Translations under genes and position numbers: made by a program
Notes under the pieces: generated by a model
Told to the model about the DNA's origin: nothing
Seen by the model: the letters and a program-made list of their open reading frames with translations, nothing else
The model's database searches: none
Source: Dipteris shenzhenensis
Taxonomy: Eukaryota; Polypodiophyta; Polypodiopsida; Gleicheniales
DNA: 64,000 nt
Direction: 5' to 3' (one strand)
Assembly: GCA_047967505.1 (NCBI GenBank)
Contig: CM106541.1
In this document: piece by piece, positions 32,100-44,400 of the stretch
Layout of the letters: each line of letters starts with the position of its first letter
Numbering within the stretch: position 1 is the stretch's first letter

Positions 32100-32800
32100 G
32101 GAGACAGATGGCTTCTTATCGCACTGTAAGCCTCATGTGGTGTTTTACCTTTGAGTGCCTTTGTATAGCTGCGATTAGGACGTATACCATAGTATTGACA
32201 GCCTCAGCCCAAAAGTGGTTTGGTAGTCCAGCACCTTTCAACATACACCTCCCCATCTCCATGATGGTCCACATTCGGCATTCAACAAACGAATGTTGTT
32301 GAGGCATATGTGGTGTTGTCATTTGTCGCTTGATCCCTTTGCTCTTGCAAAAATCTCCAAACAAACTCACCACCACCATCCGATCTGATTTTCTTCACTT
32401 TTCTCCCTATTTCATTTTCAACAAGATGTCGCCATTCTTTCAATTTACCAAAAGCTTGAGTCTTTTCGCAAAGAAAGTACACCCACATCTTCCTACTATG
32501 GTTGTCGACAATCAATAAAAAATAGGAATATCCCCCCAAGGCCTGTGTAGGCAACTTATCACACAAGTCAACATGCACCAACTCTAGAGGAGCATTTGCT
32601 CTATTCTTGCTTTCTTGTGGGAATACCTTTCTCTGTTGCTTGCCCATCATGCAAGCTTCACACGGTTCTTTGATTTCTGCTACTACAGGTAAGTGAGCAA
32701 CCATACTTTGCTTCATCTCCTTCAGCACTGCAAATCCAATATGGCTGAATCTTTCATGCCAAAGTTTTCTTGTGCCCACTCCAGTAATGGCTGTAAGAGC
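32100..32800 (-). pseudogene. Copia integrase (minus element)
   Basis: HHCC zinc region (LWHERFSHIGFAVLKEM ... CEACMMGKQQRKVF), then the DDE core: first Asp in LLIVDNHSRKMWVYFLC, second in KKIRSDGGGEFVWRF. After a frameshift (about 32330) comes a weakened Glu block (MPQQHSFVECR where PQQNG..ERKN is usual) and PNHFWAEAVNTMVYVL. The core acidic residues are present, but the frame is broken. Confidence 0.88.
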
Positions 32801-32849
32801 ACTTAGCTCATATAGGTTGTTCCTCCTTACTCCTATGCCAACAAGATTG

Positions 32850-33340
32850 CTAGCACTATCTAGAATTTTTTGCTCCTGTTTTGTTGAACCTCACCTCATG
32901 GTCAAGATTAGTTATGGAAGCAATTGATAGCAAATTTCTCTTGATTTGTGGAACATACAACACATTAGATAGTTTCTTAACATCTCCATTTACAGAAACG
33001 AATGAAATTGTACCTATACCCTCAATAGGGCATTTTGCATTATTTCCAACCGTCATGGTGATGGGTTCCTATAGAGGCTGCATGGAACAATATAGACCCT
33101 TCTTGCAGGTCATGTGATGGGAGGCACCACTATCCAACACCCATGAATCAGTGGATGACGCTTCTTGAACTGAGGAACACTCTTCCTCAATGGCCAGAAA
33201 TAGATCCAACTCTACTTTCGCTGTGTTAGCTGTCTCTTTCCGCTTATCTGTCTTCTTCAAGGTACCATTCTTTTCATTTGCTTTCTTGGCCCAGTAATCT
33301 GCAATCACACGGCCCTTCTTCTTGTAGTACAAGCATTCTC
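32850..33340 (-). pseudogene. Copia protease (minus element)
   Basis: TDSWVLDSGASHHMTCKKGL carries the intact aspartic protease motif DSGAS (about 33120-33150). SNVLYVPQIKRNLLSIASIT (about 32930) is the conserved downstream block. A frame change lies between 33069 and 33056. Confidence 0.85.
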
Positions 33341-34105
33341 CCTGAAACTTCTTCTTTTTGTCACCACTAGTTGAGGACTCACCTTTGGTGGAGGAACCAC
33401 CTTTGCCTTTCGTAGTGGCAAAGAACGCAGCATCCCATTGATGCCTCCATCTCGAGCTTTAAGTCTCAATTCCTCCTCCATAAGTGAAGCACAGACCTCC
33501 TCAAATGACAATGGTTGGGGTCTCACTTGAATGTTAAGTGGCACTACTTCCAGTCCATCAAACCTTGGTGGACATATCCGGAGACACCACCGAGCTAGCT
33601 CTTCACTACTCTTTTGTATCCCAGCACCAGCCATCTGGTCACACAGATTTTTGATTCGGGTTATGAACGCCTCCGCTCTCTCCTTCATTAAACTTCTTAG
33701 CTATGAGCTGATTCTCCACATTCTAGATCCTTGTCTGATTCCACGTCTCATACTGACTCTTCAATATGTTCCAGGCCTAAAAACACTATCAATAGTACTT
33801 GTAACCAGGGCACACATAGCATCTATATTCCTACATTTCCAAGCTCATAGAAGTTTGGCATTAGGAGGTATCGTACTCCCCAGATTTGCTAGGTCGGGGG
33901 TTCCTTGTGGTTCTGGGTTAGCAGTCCCGAATATTGTCTCCAGAAGCTCATATGAATCCATAATAGCAGTAATTTAAACTTCCACAGAGTGTAGTTCGTA
34001 CCATCTAGCTTGCCTTCAGGCTGGTGGGCAAATCCTCAACGCGTGGATTGTTGGTGCAGTTGGTGCAGCTGCAACTACTGAAGTTGAGCCGCTTTTTGTT
34101 GCCAT
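33305..34105 (-). pseudogene. Copia gag (minus element)
   Basis: A candidate start MATKSGSTSVV lies at 34105. After a frameshift the gag entry block GTNYTLWKFKLLL is seen near 33970. Several stops follow, then an open part from 33688: KERAEAFITRIKNLCDQMAG, GLEVVPLNIQVRPQPLSFEE, LMEEELRLKARDGG, the typical gag C-terminus before the knuckle. The zinc knuckle region (about 33310-33340) is damaged at a frame change. No 5' LTR or PBS was found beyond 34105. Confidence 0.75.
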
Positions 34106-34504
34106 CACTCCGTATGATGTTGAAGTCCTCACCTCTCTTCTACGCATACTTGCATGGCACCTACTTGTTTGCATGGCCATCCTACTTGCTTCCACAGCAT
34201 CCGTGGCACATCTTAGCATGAGGTGGAAGTCCACATACCTTGATCAAGGTCCTTATATCATGCATACATCCAAATTGTATGTGATGATGAGAGGATGGCT
34301 TGCCTTGTGCCACATGGGGGTGCACGAGGTATATGCTATTGAGACAGACACTAGATCATGAGTTATGTGAGGCATCATGTGTGTTGCATGGTGAGAAAGC
34401 ATCGAGTTCTCATCATGTTTTTTATACTTCTAGCTAGCCAAGTGTCACATGTCGAGGCAGACAAACATCATCATGGATGGCTACTATTATGGATTACATT
34501 CAAA
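34106..34504. other. Leader-like sequence, no 5' LTR found
   Basis: Upstream of the minus gag. I looked for the reverse complement of TGGTATCAGAGC and for an LTR end and saw neither, so the element is probably truncated here. Confidence 0.35.
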
Positions 34505-34862
34505 TTCATTAGGCTAAATCCAGAATAGTTGGGTTAGCATGATTCTATGTAGTTTGTTTTAAGACATATATTGTCCTTATGCTATAAACCCATACTAGAT
34601 CGGTTAGCATAGAGATTGTATCTAGTTTTTTTATAGACATGTAATGTCCTATGCTAAACCTAGACTAGCTAGGTTAGCATAGCAATGGTATCTATTCTTT
34701 TTGTAGACATGTATTATTCTTATGCTAAACCTAGACTACTGGGTTTAGCATAACAACATGTCTATTTTTTTTTGTAGGCATATATTGTTCTTATGCTAAA
34801 CCAAGATAGCTAGTTAGCATAGCGGTTGTATTCATTTTCTTTGACAGACATGTATTGTCCAT
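34505..34862. repeat. About five ~85-bp tandem units with a TTAGCATA dyad
   Basis: Each unit has TTATGCTAAACC...AGACTA, a short spacer, GGTTAGCATA, then a T-rich stretch and AGACATGTATTGTYCTTATG. TATGCTAAACCTAG and CTAGGTTAGCATA are near complements, so each unit can form a stem. GTTTAGCATA words also appear at about 60352-60375 ahead of the second leader module. Confidence 0.75.
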
Positions 34863-36770
34863 TCCGTTGATGAAAGATTTCCAATCATTTTGAAAGATAT
34901 TTTCATCCATTTCCGTTCATAGTTCTACTCCGAGCTTGAGAGAAAGATAGGGAGAGCTCCTTGATTCGTTGCAAGAGATTTTCTTCTCTTCTATGTTCCT
35001 CAAGTGATTCTTGAGAGTCTTTGTGTTGAGAGTCCTCTCTATGTGTGAGAGAGAAAGAGCTTGTGAGAAAGAGAGTCTCTCATTGTTGAGTTTGTTGAGA
35101 GCTTCCAAAGCTCAGAATCTAGTCCCTCCGCTACTCAATAGCTAAGCTTCCTACAATAGCTCTTAGACTAAGGCTCTAGCCTCTAAGGCTCTAAGCCCAA
35201 GCTCCAACCATTGTTCCTACACCGTGCTACAAGGCGACTCCTACATCGTGTTGCAAGGCCATCTTTATCGACACAACCAACCTCTTCTAGTAGCCTGAGA
35301 GATGGATCTACATCCCGGAAGCACATAACGGTAGCTGAGGCAACTTCAACAAGCAACCAAAGCTCCATCCCGCAACAAAGGCTTCACGGGCTTTCTACCT
35401 TATACGCAAAAGGTCTCGCTATTTCTCAAAGACCATCCTTCTAAGCTTCCTCGACATAGCCCAACGCTCCAACTGCATGCTCTATTTATACTAGCAAACA
35501 AAGCCAGCTACGCAGGCAGCTTCAGCACATGCAAGCTCCTACAACTCCTAGCTGCCACCAATGATGCCTCCAGCAGGATCCAATACGCACTACAACAGAG
35601 CCCTTCACAAAGGCTGCTACCTCAGCGAGCGGCTCCCAGCCTCCTGCAAGCCTCACATCATAGACGCTTAAAGCATGTCGTGACCCTTCAAAGCGATTAA
35701 CGCTACGCAACCACCTAACCTCTCCTGCATCGTAGGCTTACGGGTCGTGCACGAATGACTACCGATGACCACACGGCTTGTCACAGGCTCCAAAGGCTTC
35801 TCACATAGCGCCGACCACACGGCTTCTCGATGACTCACCCAAGAGCTGCCTCAATGACACGCGAGCCTCATAGTGCCAATGACCACACCACCTTTGAGCC
35901 GTATCTCTTGCAAAATGCGCCTCCAAACAGCTCACGGCCATCAACGAACTCCTACAAGCTGCCTCCAACGAGTGCCTACGACCTTTACGTAACGAGCGAC
36001 CCACCAGCTCAAAGCTTCAAAGAAGGCAATAGAATCTTCAAAAGATTCCGTCAAAAACTTCCAGATTTCGTCTTATCCTCACCAAAGGTCACAAGGGCTT
36101 GGTCAAGGACCAACCAAGTGCATCTCTTATCCTCCACATCAGCATTCACATGGTAGCCACCTGGCACATCAGTAGTCCACCTGTTAGTTGGCCACATCAA
36201 CACATCCATGTCATCAGGCCACATTAGCACTACCACATCATCAGTGCCCAATCAATGTGCTACCTCATCAGTGCCACATGGCACTCTGACCCTCTCTGCA
36301 GGCATAGTTTTCTACCAGGCACACTGTGCACACTGCATGCGCACCTACCTGCCACATCAACATAGTGCTCCACAGGCACACCTTTTGCTAAGCATAATGC
36401 CACATCATCATTGCATGTGACTCACAGCGCCACATCATCACTGCACATTTTCACTCTTTTTTTCCCCTCCACCTAGATCAAGATGTATCTCTTCATCTAA
36501 GAGGAATTTGAGGGTGCTACAAAAAGGTGAGACGATCAATTTTTTGTGCTCTATGTGCTCGTCACATCATGCACACATTTTGGCACAAGTATCACTCACT
36601 TTTTAGCCTCACTGATAAATCCACTTCCTACACGCACATCAGCCTCTACGTCGATGCATCTGACCTAGCACATAAAAAGGACAAAAGAAAATAAATTACT
36701 TGTTCTTTCATCGATCGACAGTTGGTATAGATCTAGATCAAAGTATACTAGATCACCATAAAGGGGATGC
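34863..36770. other. No gene recognised; GC-richer repeat-like stretch
   Basis: 35100-36450 is richer in C and G than its surroundings and has many recurring words (GGCTCTAAG, GCTTCTC; CCACATCATCA at 36150-36450). Frames on both strands are short and without domains. It may be LTR or leader sequence of the retroelement whose gag starts at 37221. Confidence 0.4.
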
Positions 36771-37200
36771 TTTGAATTTCCCCAAGCTGTCAATGTAAGC
36801 CATGCCCAAAATTCCCAACTAGTTCTTACTCGGAGTCAATCCATATGCTCACATACGGTTTCATATCATCACATTACCTGAAACCTGACATTCATTAGTT
36901 CAGTGAGTAGATTTCAGAGTGTTTAGAGGCATTACCAATTGTTTAGTGGGTAGATTGCACATGATTTGATTTCACACACATGCCATCATTGTAAAGCCAA
37001 TTCAGCTATTTCACGGCATTGTGCACATCATTTTAGCCTTGTAAAGACTCTTGGCTATTCCCGGCATCATTTCCCACAAGCCTTGTAATTCAAATAGGAT
37101 TTTATATATTGCAGTTCTAACTTCACCCACAGTTCAAATTTCACTTGCTATAGTCAGTGTTTTGCACTTGATTCAGACAGTGATTTTCATGACACTTTGA
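36771..37200 (+). repeat. Leader-like module A
   Basis: Collinear with 60395-60760: shared blocks include AAGCCATGC-CAAA, AACTAGTTC-TA, GTCAATCC / GTCAGTCC, GCTCACATRC, TAGTGGGTAGATTGCA and CCTTGTAAAG. Here it lies just upstream of a copia-like gag start. Confidence 0.6.
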
Positions 37201-37220
37201 GTACATACATTTCTTCCATC

Positions 37221-37550
37221 ATGTCTATGACTAGCAACCTCAATCTGGAGGCATCTACTAAGCTAGACAACTCCAATTATGGCACATGGAAATATCGAAT
37301 GGAGATTGTATTCTTGTACTTCAAGACAAATGGGAGTATGTCGATGGATCTACACCCAGACCATTGGACGATACAGCTAGCAGTAGCTATACTCCACCTA
37401 TTGTCACAGCACTAGCAACGAGATCTACAGCAGGATCTCTAGCTACACAAATAGTTTCTGCATCTGTAGCAGATCCTGAGCTCAGGTAGAATGGGATAAG
37501 AAGGATAAGTACCCATATCATTTGATCAAGCAAAATGTGCAAGATGCGGA
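37221..37550 (+). pseudogene. Copia-like gag N-terminus
   Basis: From ATG 37221: LNLEASTKLDNSNYGTWKYR is the gag entry motif of copia elements. A shift near 37320 continues as DKWEYVDGSTPRPLDD and SVADPELR, then YHLIKQNVQDAEM. It is cut at about 37550 by the LINE, and no gag continuation was recognised after the LINE (40614 onward). Confidence 0.7.
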
Positions 37551-39174
37551 GATGTAGGATGCGGTGAGTGCTATTGATGGGCAGAAATGCCCAGGTGAGG
37601 ACGGCCTCTCTAGAGCTTTCTTCACCACTTTTTGGGAGCAGATCTACCGACCCTTGCTCGTAGCCTTCCAGCACATCTTCTCTAGTGGGCAAATGCCAGA
37701 GAGCCTTGCGACAGGCCTGATTTGCCTCATCCCCAAAGGGGGGGACCGCCAAGAGATCAGACAGTGGCGCCCAATCACCCTCCTCCCGACCGCCTACAAA
37801 ATCCTTGCCAAGATGATCAGCAATCGCATCCGCCCCCTGCTACACGACTTGATTCATGACACCCAGACTGGTTTTGTCCAAGATTGCAGCATCTTGGACA
37901 ACATCTTCACTTTCTCAGAGGCGACGGAATGGACCCAGCACAGTGGTCAGCACCTTGCCATACTCCTTCTCGACTTTGAGAAGGCGTACGACAAGGTAGA
38001 CTGGTCCTTCTTGGAAGGTACACTCGCTCGGTTCAGTTTCCCGGACGAGTGGATCAGAGATATTGCTAGCCTTTATAGATCGGCCTCCAGTCGGGTTATC
38101 ATTAGCGGCAGGATGGGGGAGAGATTCACACTCGAGCGCTCGGTGCATCAAGGCTGTCCATTAGCGCCTTACCTCTTCCTATTTTTTGCGGAGGCCATGA
38201 CACACTTCCTTCGATCTCGTACCACTGGTCTTCGCGGGATGCGTCTCCCTATTCGAGAGGATGCTGAGCTCCTGGACTCCGAGTATGCAGACGACATAGC
38301 CCTATATGTGCAGGATGATGTCGAGTCACTGGAGCGAGTGAGACTATCCCTAGAGATTTTTTGCCTTGCGGCTGGGGCGAAAATCAACTGGCATAAGTCA
38401 GTTGGTTTTCTTACAGATCCGAGAGCCACCAGCTCACAGTGGGGTATTTTCCTGGGGTTTCGCTGGATCCCCAGAGGACAGACGACACGTTACCTGGGAT
38501 TCCAAGTAGGCCTGGACATCACACCGGCTCAGCAGTTCTTGCCGGTCCTAGCCTCCATACGATGGAAGCTTGCTTTCTGGAGCACGGCTCGGCTTTCCTT
38601 AGCAGGCAGGGCCCTTGTGGTCAACCAGGTCCTTCTTGCCACTGCTTGGTATGTGGCCTCTTGTTGGTGTTTTTCGAGGTCTTGTGTAGCCCAGCTGAGG
38701 AGACTGGTGCGGAACTTCCTATGGTCTGGTTCAGACGGTTCCGGCACCACCAGAGCTAGGGTCGCCTGGCAGACGGTCATTCTCCCCCAGGAAGAGGGCG
38801 GCCTTGGCATCATAGATCCAGAGCTGCAGAGTCAGGCACTTCTTGGCAAGCTAGTCATCCGCGGTCTGACCCCAGGAGGACAGATGTGGAAGCTCTTGCT
38901 TCAGCATGGTCTCAGTGGGTGTACTCCCCAGAGAGGGGGTGTTTGGCAGCCTTCTATTCGATGGATCTTCACTTCAGCTCCTTTGACTCAGCCCCGTTCC
39001 CCCTTCCTCCGTAGCCTCATTTCGGTCTGGAGGAAGTTGCGACACAGCCTTTCCCAGGTTCCCCCTAGCTGTCGAGAGGAGACAGACAGACAGCCCTTGA
39101 TCTGGAGCAGCCAGGTGACAGATGATACAGGTCGTCAGCTTGGAGAGAGATCCCATATCCCTTGGGCGCTCTAG
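37551..39174 (+). pseudogene. LINE ORF2, reverse transcriptase part
   Basis: The frame is open to TAG 39172-39174. RT motifs in order: KCPGEDGLSRAFF, GLICLIPKGGDRQEIRQWRP, ILAKMISNRIRPLLHDLIHD, LLLDFEKAYDKVDWSFLEG (first catalytic Asp), VHQGCPLAPYLFLFFAEAM and EYADDIALYVQDD (catalytic Asp pair). GRALVVNQVLLATAWYVAS follows, typical of the region between RT and zf-RVT in plant LINEs. It nicks and copies element RNA at the target in the nucleus when intact. The endonuclease domain is missing. Confidence 0.92.
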
Positions 39175-40481
39175 GCGCATGGGCCTGCGTGCTCATTCCG
39201 GGTTTGGAGGGACGTCTACAGTCGGATGAGCCCAGGCGAGCTGGCAGCAGTAGTAGGTACAGCACGTGGGATCCAGGCTCGGCGAGCGGAGATTGATGCT
39301 GCCATCCCTTCCCGGGAGATGAGAGGTGGCTAGGACAGTTCACTCCACGAGGCATTCCTTTGGTGGTGGCAGGCCTCTTCTCGGATTCTTCGGTACATTT
39401 CTTCTCCATCACTGATGACATTCGCCTACAGAGCAGAGAGGCCGTGATTGACCCCCAGCTTCCCTGGCAGCGCCTTCGCATTGTAGGGCTGCAAGGGAAG
39501 ACTTGGCATATAGACCCTCTGATTACGCAGGACCAGGATTGGAGACTCTGGATATGGGAGGGCCGTTCCTTGTCAGAGGTGGAGTGGGACCCAGGGGAGT
39601 GGCTTTGGCCACCATCGAAAACCTCAGAGAACCCTACCCCCTTCTTTTCTTACAGTGCACGCACAGGTCGGCGTGCTCTTGGGGCTCTCCAGCGTGGGCT
39701 AGCCACACAGGCACATAGGTGGTATGCCCAGGGGATATCCTTGGTCTTTCTTCGCACTTTCTGGAAGACTCTTTGGGCTAGTTGGCGTCCGAGGAAGATC
39801 TCCTACTTCCTTTGGATGGTGGCACACAAGGGGCTTCCAGTTGGTAGCTGGCTGAGACAGATGGGGCAGGAGGGGCATTACCAGATGTGTCTTCTGGAGG
39901 AGGAGTCCCTGAAGCATTGCCTTTGGAGCTGCTCGCACGCGCAAGCGGTTTGGAAGGGAATCATGGGGATCTTAGCTAGGGCTACACCCGAGCTAGGACC
40001 GATCACTTGGGGAGCCGTTTGTTGGTGCAGCACTGAGCCGCGACATCACTTGGCCTATGAGTTCTCTAGACAGGATCCCGTCTTTTTCATCACGCAGGCC
40101 ACTTGGGCATACATGGACAGCTTCCCATGGCATTTGACAGAGACAGATGCAGGAGCGATGCCTCAGCACCCAGTTTGGGAGATCATAGGGAGCATCACAA
40201 GCTGGCATATCTGGACTTCCAGATGCGCGCAGACTGTAGGAGCTCAGACTTCTTCTACCACCCAGACCCTCGCAGATATCTGGAGCACGATCATTCACAC
40301 GCTCAAGGGTCAGTGGGATCAGATTCAGGGAGAGTCCCGGGCAGGGAAGGAAAAGAGACGATGTTTCCTTCACGACTGGGACCACCGGGAGTTATTCTTC
40401 CAGCACTCCACTCAGAGTCTTCAGTGGCATTACGCCCCTCCACTGTGGCTGTTTGTCCACTCTCCGACGATTATGCCCTAG
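39175..40481 (+). pseudogene. LINE ORF2, C-terminal part with zf-RVT
   Basis: After the TAG at 39172 the frame stays readable (AHGPACSFRVWRDVYS), then a 1-nt shift near 39322 moves it to the frame that is open until 40481. FLWMVAHKGLPVGSWLRQMG, MCLLEEESLKHCLWSCSHA is the zinc-binding RT-associated domain. The rest (EIIGSITSWHIWTSRCAQ) is typical of plant LINE C-termini. Confidence 0.85.
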
Positions 40482-40613
40482 GAGGCTTGTATTTAGCATT
40501 TTGACTTCTCAGGCTGAATCCGTTTTGTGATTACAGCCCGCTGGCCTTCAGGCCTTCTTGTACTCTCACTTTCAAGTAATATAATTAGCACTACTTTTTG
40601 CGCAAAAAAAAAA

Positions 40614-41303
40614 GTCCTACAAGGCATTAAAAGGCGCATGTAGGAGTTTACGATCTCTCATGGAACAATGAAGTTCCACATAGGAGTTTTGTGGTCCCTT
40701 AGGGGATTTGATCCATCTCCCACAAGGGATTTGAAGTCCAATGGAGAAGTTCACATGTCCCTTATGGGATTTCATCATATCCCATAAGGCCCTTATCAAA
40801 GGTAGCAGGTTTTCAGATCTACTAGGTATCAACACGTGTCTTTTGAATGATCCTTGCCTTTTGTGGGCCTTTTGTCAATATATTCAAAACTTATGAAATA
40901 AAGTACAATTGTATTCATATCTAAAGTCTATCTGATACATGCGCAATATGGTATGTCCACTCCCACAACTAATACAATTGTAATATGCTCTGTCCACTAC
41001 CACAAATGATACAACTGTAATCTACCTTGTGCACTGATACAACTTTCCAATCTACTTGCAAATTTTATACTTTGATCGCTTCTTCAATTGTAGGGTTGTT
41101 GTGAGTGTAAAATGGCATGTGAGTAAATGGATTGAGTCCGATTAGGAACTAGTCACAAAATTTTGAGCATGGCTTTGATTGGTTTTTTTGGAGTTCTCTC
41201 CTCTAAGGATAATCTAATCTATGCTATTCTAGACTACACCAACTGTCCAATTGAATAAAAGCAAGAAATAATATATTTTCCTTTCTTCCTTTTAGTATGG
41301 AGC

Positions 41304-41307
<4 letters not shown>
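40614..41307. other. No gene recognised; short repeats
   Basis: CATRGGAGTTT and TCCCTTAKGGGATTT words recur at 40630-40790. Words like ATACAACTGTAAT recur at 40960-41030. Confidence 0.4.
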
Positions 41308-41354
<47 letters not shown>

Positions 41355-41404
41355 GCTCTCTCGCATGCTACCGTAGCAGCACGCCAATTATAGGCACACA
41401 CACA

Positions 41405-41437
<33 letters not shown>

Positions 41438-41438
41438 T
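41308..41438. repeat. (CT)n and (CA)n microsatellites
   Basis: (CT)n at 41308-41352; CA-CT-CA compound repeat at 41395-41438. Confidence 0.97.
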
Positions 41439-44400
41439 CCCCATTGGGGACCTTTGATCTCTAGGGGTGTATCCTATAGGACTTGACAATACTTGTTATT
41501 ATTGCTTTCTCCATAATGCTTTTTATTAGTGATCATGGAACTAGCATAGTGGAATTGATGGAGGAACATGGCAAAACCATCATTGATTTATTGTTATGAA
41601 CTTTACCCACTAATAGAGGAAAGTTATACTTTTTATTATGCTTAAAAAGACGTAATTATTACTAGTAGGTGCCTTTATTTTGTACCTAGGAGTTAAAAAA
41701 ACAATTGTCATATAGGAAAGAGATAAGACAAAAGTACCATGAATATTGTGGGTCATGAAAAGGTCCCCCACTATGTTCCTTGGGTAATGGGAGCATTGAT
41801 GAGGAGAAGATCTCGGAGGTAGACATCTCCATGTGAACACAAGTGAAAAATGGACTATATACATCCCATGCGGTTACGTGACTTAATAGTTTGTATTAAT
41901 GAGAGACAGATTTAGGATGACAGAGGGGAGATACTAGATGTAGGATGTACAAGCAAGCGTGAGGAGCATGGGATAGAACAATAAACAAGGAAAATGAACC
42001 CTGAGTGGCATCAGAATTTGCATTGATTGTGATGACCACAAACTAGCAGTAATGCAAGTGCCACTACACACACAGGTATGGATTCCCTCTCGTTTCCATC
42101 TTGGATGACTATCGAACACACATACAAATCAAGAAGCTTGGGAATTTCTACACCACATGAAGGGGAGCGCAAGTAATAGGCGGCACTAATAGCAAGGGAG
42201 ATTTGAGGAGAAGGAAGCGCCATTGGAGACATTGAGCACCCCTTCACGACCGGGCCTTGGAGGGCTCCCAAACATAGCGAGACCCAGGTAAGTTCACCTG
42301 CACCCCATCAATCCGGTGGATGTTTTGTACACTGTCGCAGAATGCAGAGTTTCGATGGCTAGCTAACGAGTAGAACAATAACCATGCCTACCGCCCAAAC
42401 TCGTGAGCCAAAATGGGAGACAATGGGCTCTGTTAAGCCCTCCCTTAAGCTGTCTACCATTATCTTCTTCACGGTTCGTGGCCTGCAAGCTGCTACTCAT
42501 TTTGTGCTCATGGAGCAGATCATGTACTTTAGCTCCTTCCCTGTGTTCACGTAGCTATTTGGATTGCGCATGTGCTTGTACAACTCCATGCTTGATGGCT
42601 CATCTGTGTAGACTCGATAGTTCTACATTCCCTTGGGTTGAATATGTGCTTCGGTATATAGTCCACAACCCCCTGTTGACTGAAGACTAGCCCGCATGAG
42701 AGGATAGAATTGTCCACACATGGATCGTTATTGGCTCTCGTCATCATTGAGATACTATTGGAGGAAAGAAGAATCACGTAGGTCCAATTGATCGGCTCTC
42801 ATGAACACGACGGACTTCGATATCAACCCTCTAGCCTCCTCACGTAGCGAGCGCCATACCTTCTACTAGTAACCTGTGTTTTCTTATAATACCGTGGTCT
42901 TGAAAGTGGAGGAGATGAAATATGGTTACGAGGGAACGTGTCCGAGCAAGTTTACGTAACCTCGTTGCACCACAAAACTTGAGGAAGAAAGCTCTGTGCT
43001 ATGTCCCTCTACCTTAGCAAACAAGATAAGCGGAGTCTGTGGCAAGTCCACTGAAGTATCTTGGTTGTGAAGATACTCTGAGATATCGAAGCTCTAAGAA
43101 CTCGGTTGTGCACCCACATTGCATTTTGCTCACCGTGGATTACCAGAGCATTTGGTAGCTTTTAAGAAGATTATTTGCATTCCATATACTCGCCATGCAG
43201 ACCTACTATTGACTGTCGAGTAATAGCTTATGGACGCTGGTGGTAACGCTACATATTCTACTTTTACTAGATTTCGGCTTGAAGAGACCTCCATATTACC
43301 GTGCGAGCAAGAAGATTATGAGCCAAACTGAGTGCTAGATCATTGAATGATGATAGCATAAGTACTAACGTTCTCACTTTGGAAACAACGATATGACTCT
43401 ACTCCTGCTCTATTTTACATAGGACCCGTAATGAGTGAATTCTCACTGCTCTTTTACATACTATGTGTTATGACCTATGGGAGAGCTTGATTCTATAGTG
43501 CTTTGATGCTTGAGAATTACAGATTATATATTAAACTCCAAATATCGATGCAAAATAGGATTTAGAATGGTACATATCTAGATGCGCTAAAGCTTTGCAT
43601 CGGAAATGGAACGAGAAGAGCGGAAAGAATTTGGATCTTTGGGAGACAACGCATAGATCTAAAGTTCCATATAGATTTGGAGCATAGATCTAAAGTTCCA
43701 TATAGATTTGGAGCACTTGACTTAATTAAACTTAAGTATAGATAAGAGCTGTCTTGAGGATTTCAACGAGGAGACGGCCATTATGTGCCTTATGTTAGTC
43801 TCCTAAAAAAGTTTAGAACTAGTTTGCTAAGCAACAAGAGGATTTCAACAAGAGTCTCATTATATGCCTTATGTTATTTCTATTAAAAAGTTTAGAACAA
43901 ATTTTCTAGTGAATTGTATATGGAAAGGAAGTTTTTACACCCTTAGCCAGATATTATTTGTTTGCTAGAATTAAAAATGGTTGGGCTAGATGTAGAAATC
44001 TAGACTTTGACTATCTATCTCTAACCAAGCTCACAATGTGGCCATTATGACTATATCTCATGAGAACTTGTATAGTAACACGTACACTTTACACTTTATG
44101 CTATGATATTTTAAACTTTACACTTTATACTTTGATTAATCAAAAAGGCCATCATTTCTCATTTATTTGCCATGAGTCAATAACTTGTTATAATTTGGAA
44201 AATTGGACTTGGAATGGGACCATGGCCTTATAGCATGGAGTCTCTCCTTTGATATTGGTAATTAGAAAATGCCTATAAAAAATCAAGAAAAGGTATAAGT
44301 ACACGGAGGTTATATCTGGATTTTTCGACCTTGGGAATTCCCTTGGACTTGGTTGGAACTCCCATATTATGGTTTGTTTGAGATTCCCACTTATTACTTG

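Larger units (their letters stand above)
37551..40613 (+). mobile_element. 5'-truncated LINE (non-LTR retrotransposon)
   Basis: Starts inside ORF2, within the RT domain, and ends in a 3' UTR with a short A-run (40604-40613). Its GC content is visibly higher than that of the flanks. It lacks ORF1 and the endonuclease, as expected for a truncated insertion by target-primed reverse transcription. I could not find a clear target duplication. Only two breaks interrupt the 2.9-kb coding part. Confidence 0.88.

Noticed and set aside
34917-36420. Several 60-108-codon frames in a GC-richer stretch
   Set aside because: Frames on both strands, no domain; the DNA contains recurring words (CCACATCATCA) that suggest repeat or LTR sequence.
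38169-39481. Minus-strand frames opposite the LINE
   Set aside because: They are shadows of the GC-rich LINE ORF2, whose RT motifs on the plus strand are unmistakable.
42403-42690. 95-codon plus frame
   Set aside because: No domain, no conserved neighbour, and an overlapping minus frame of similar quality. Possibly chance.
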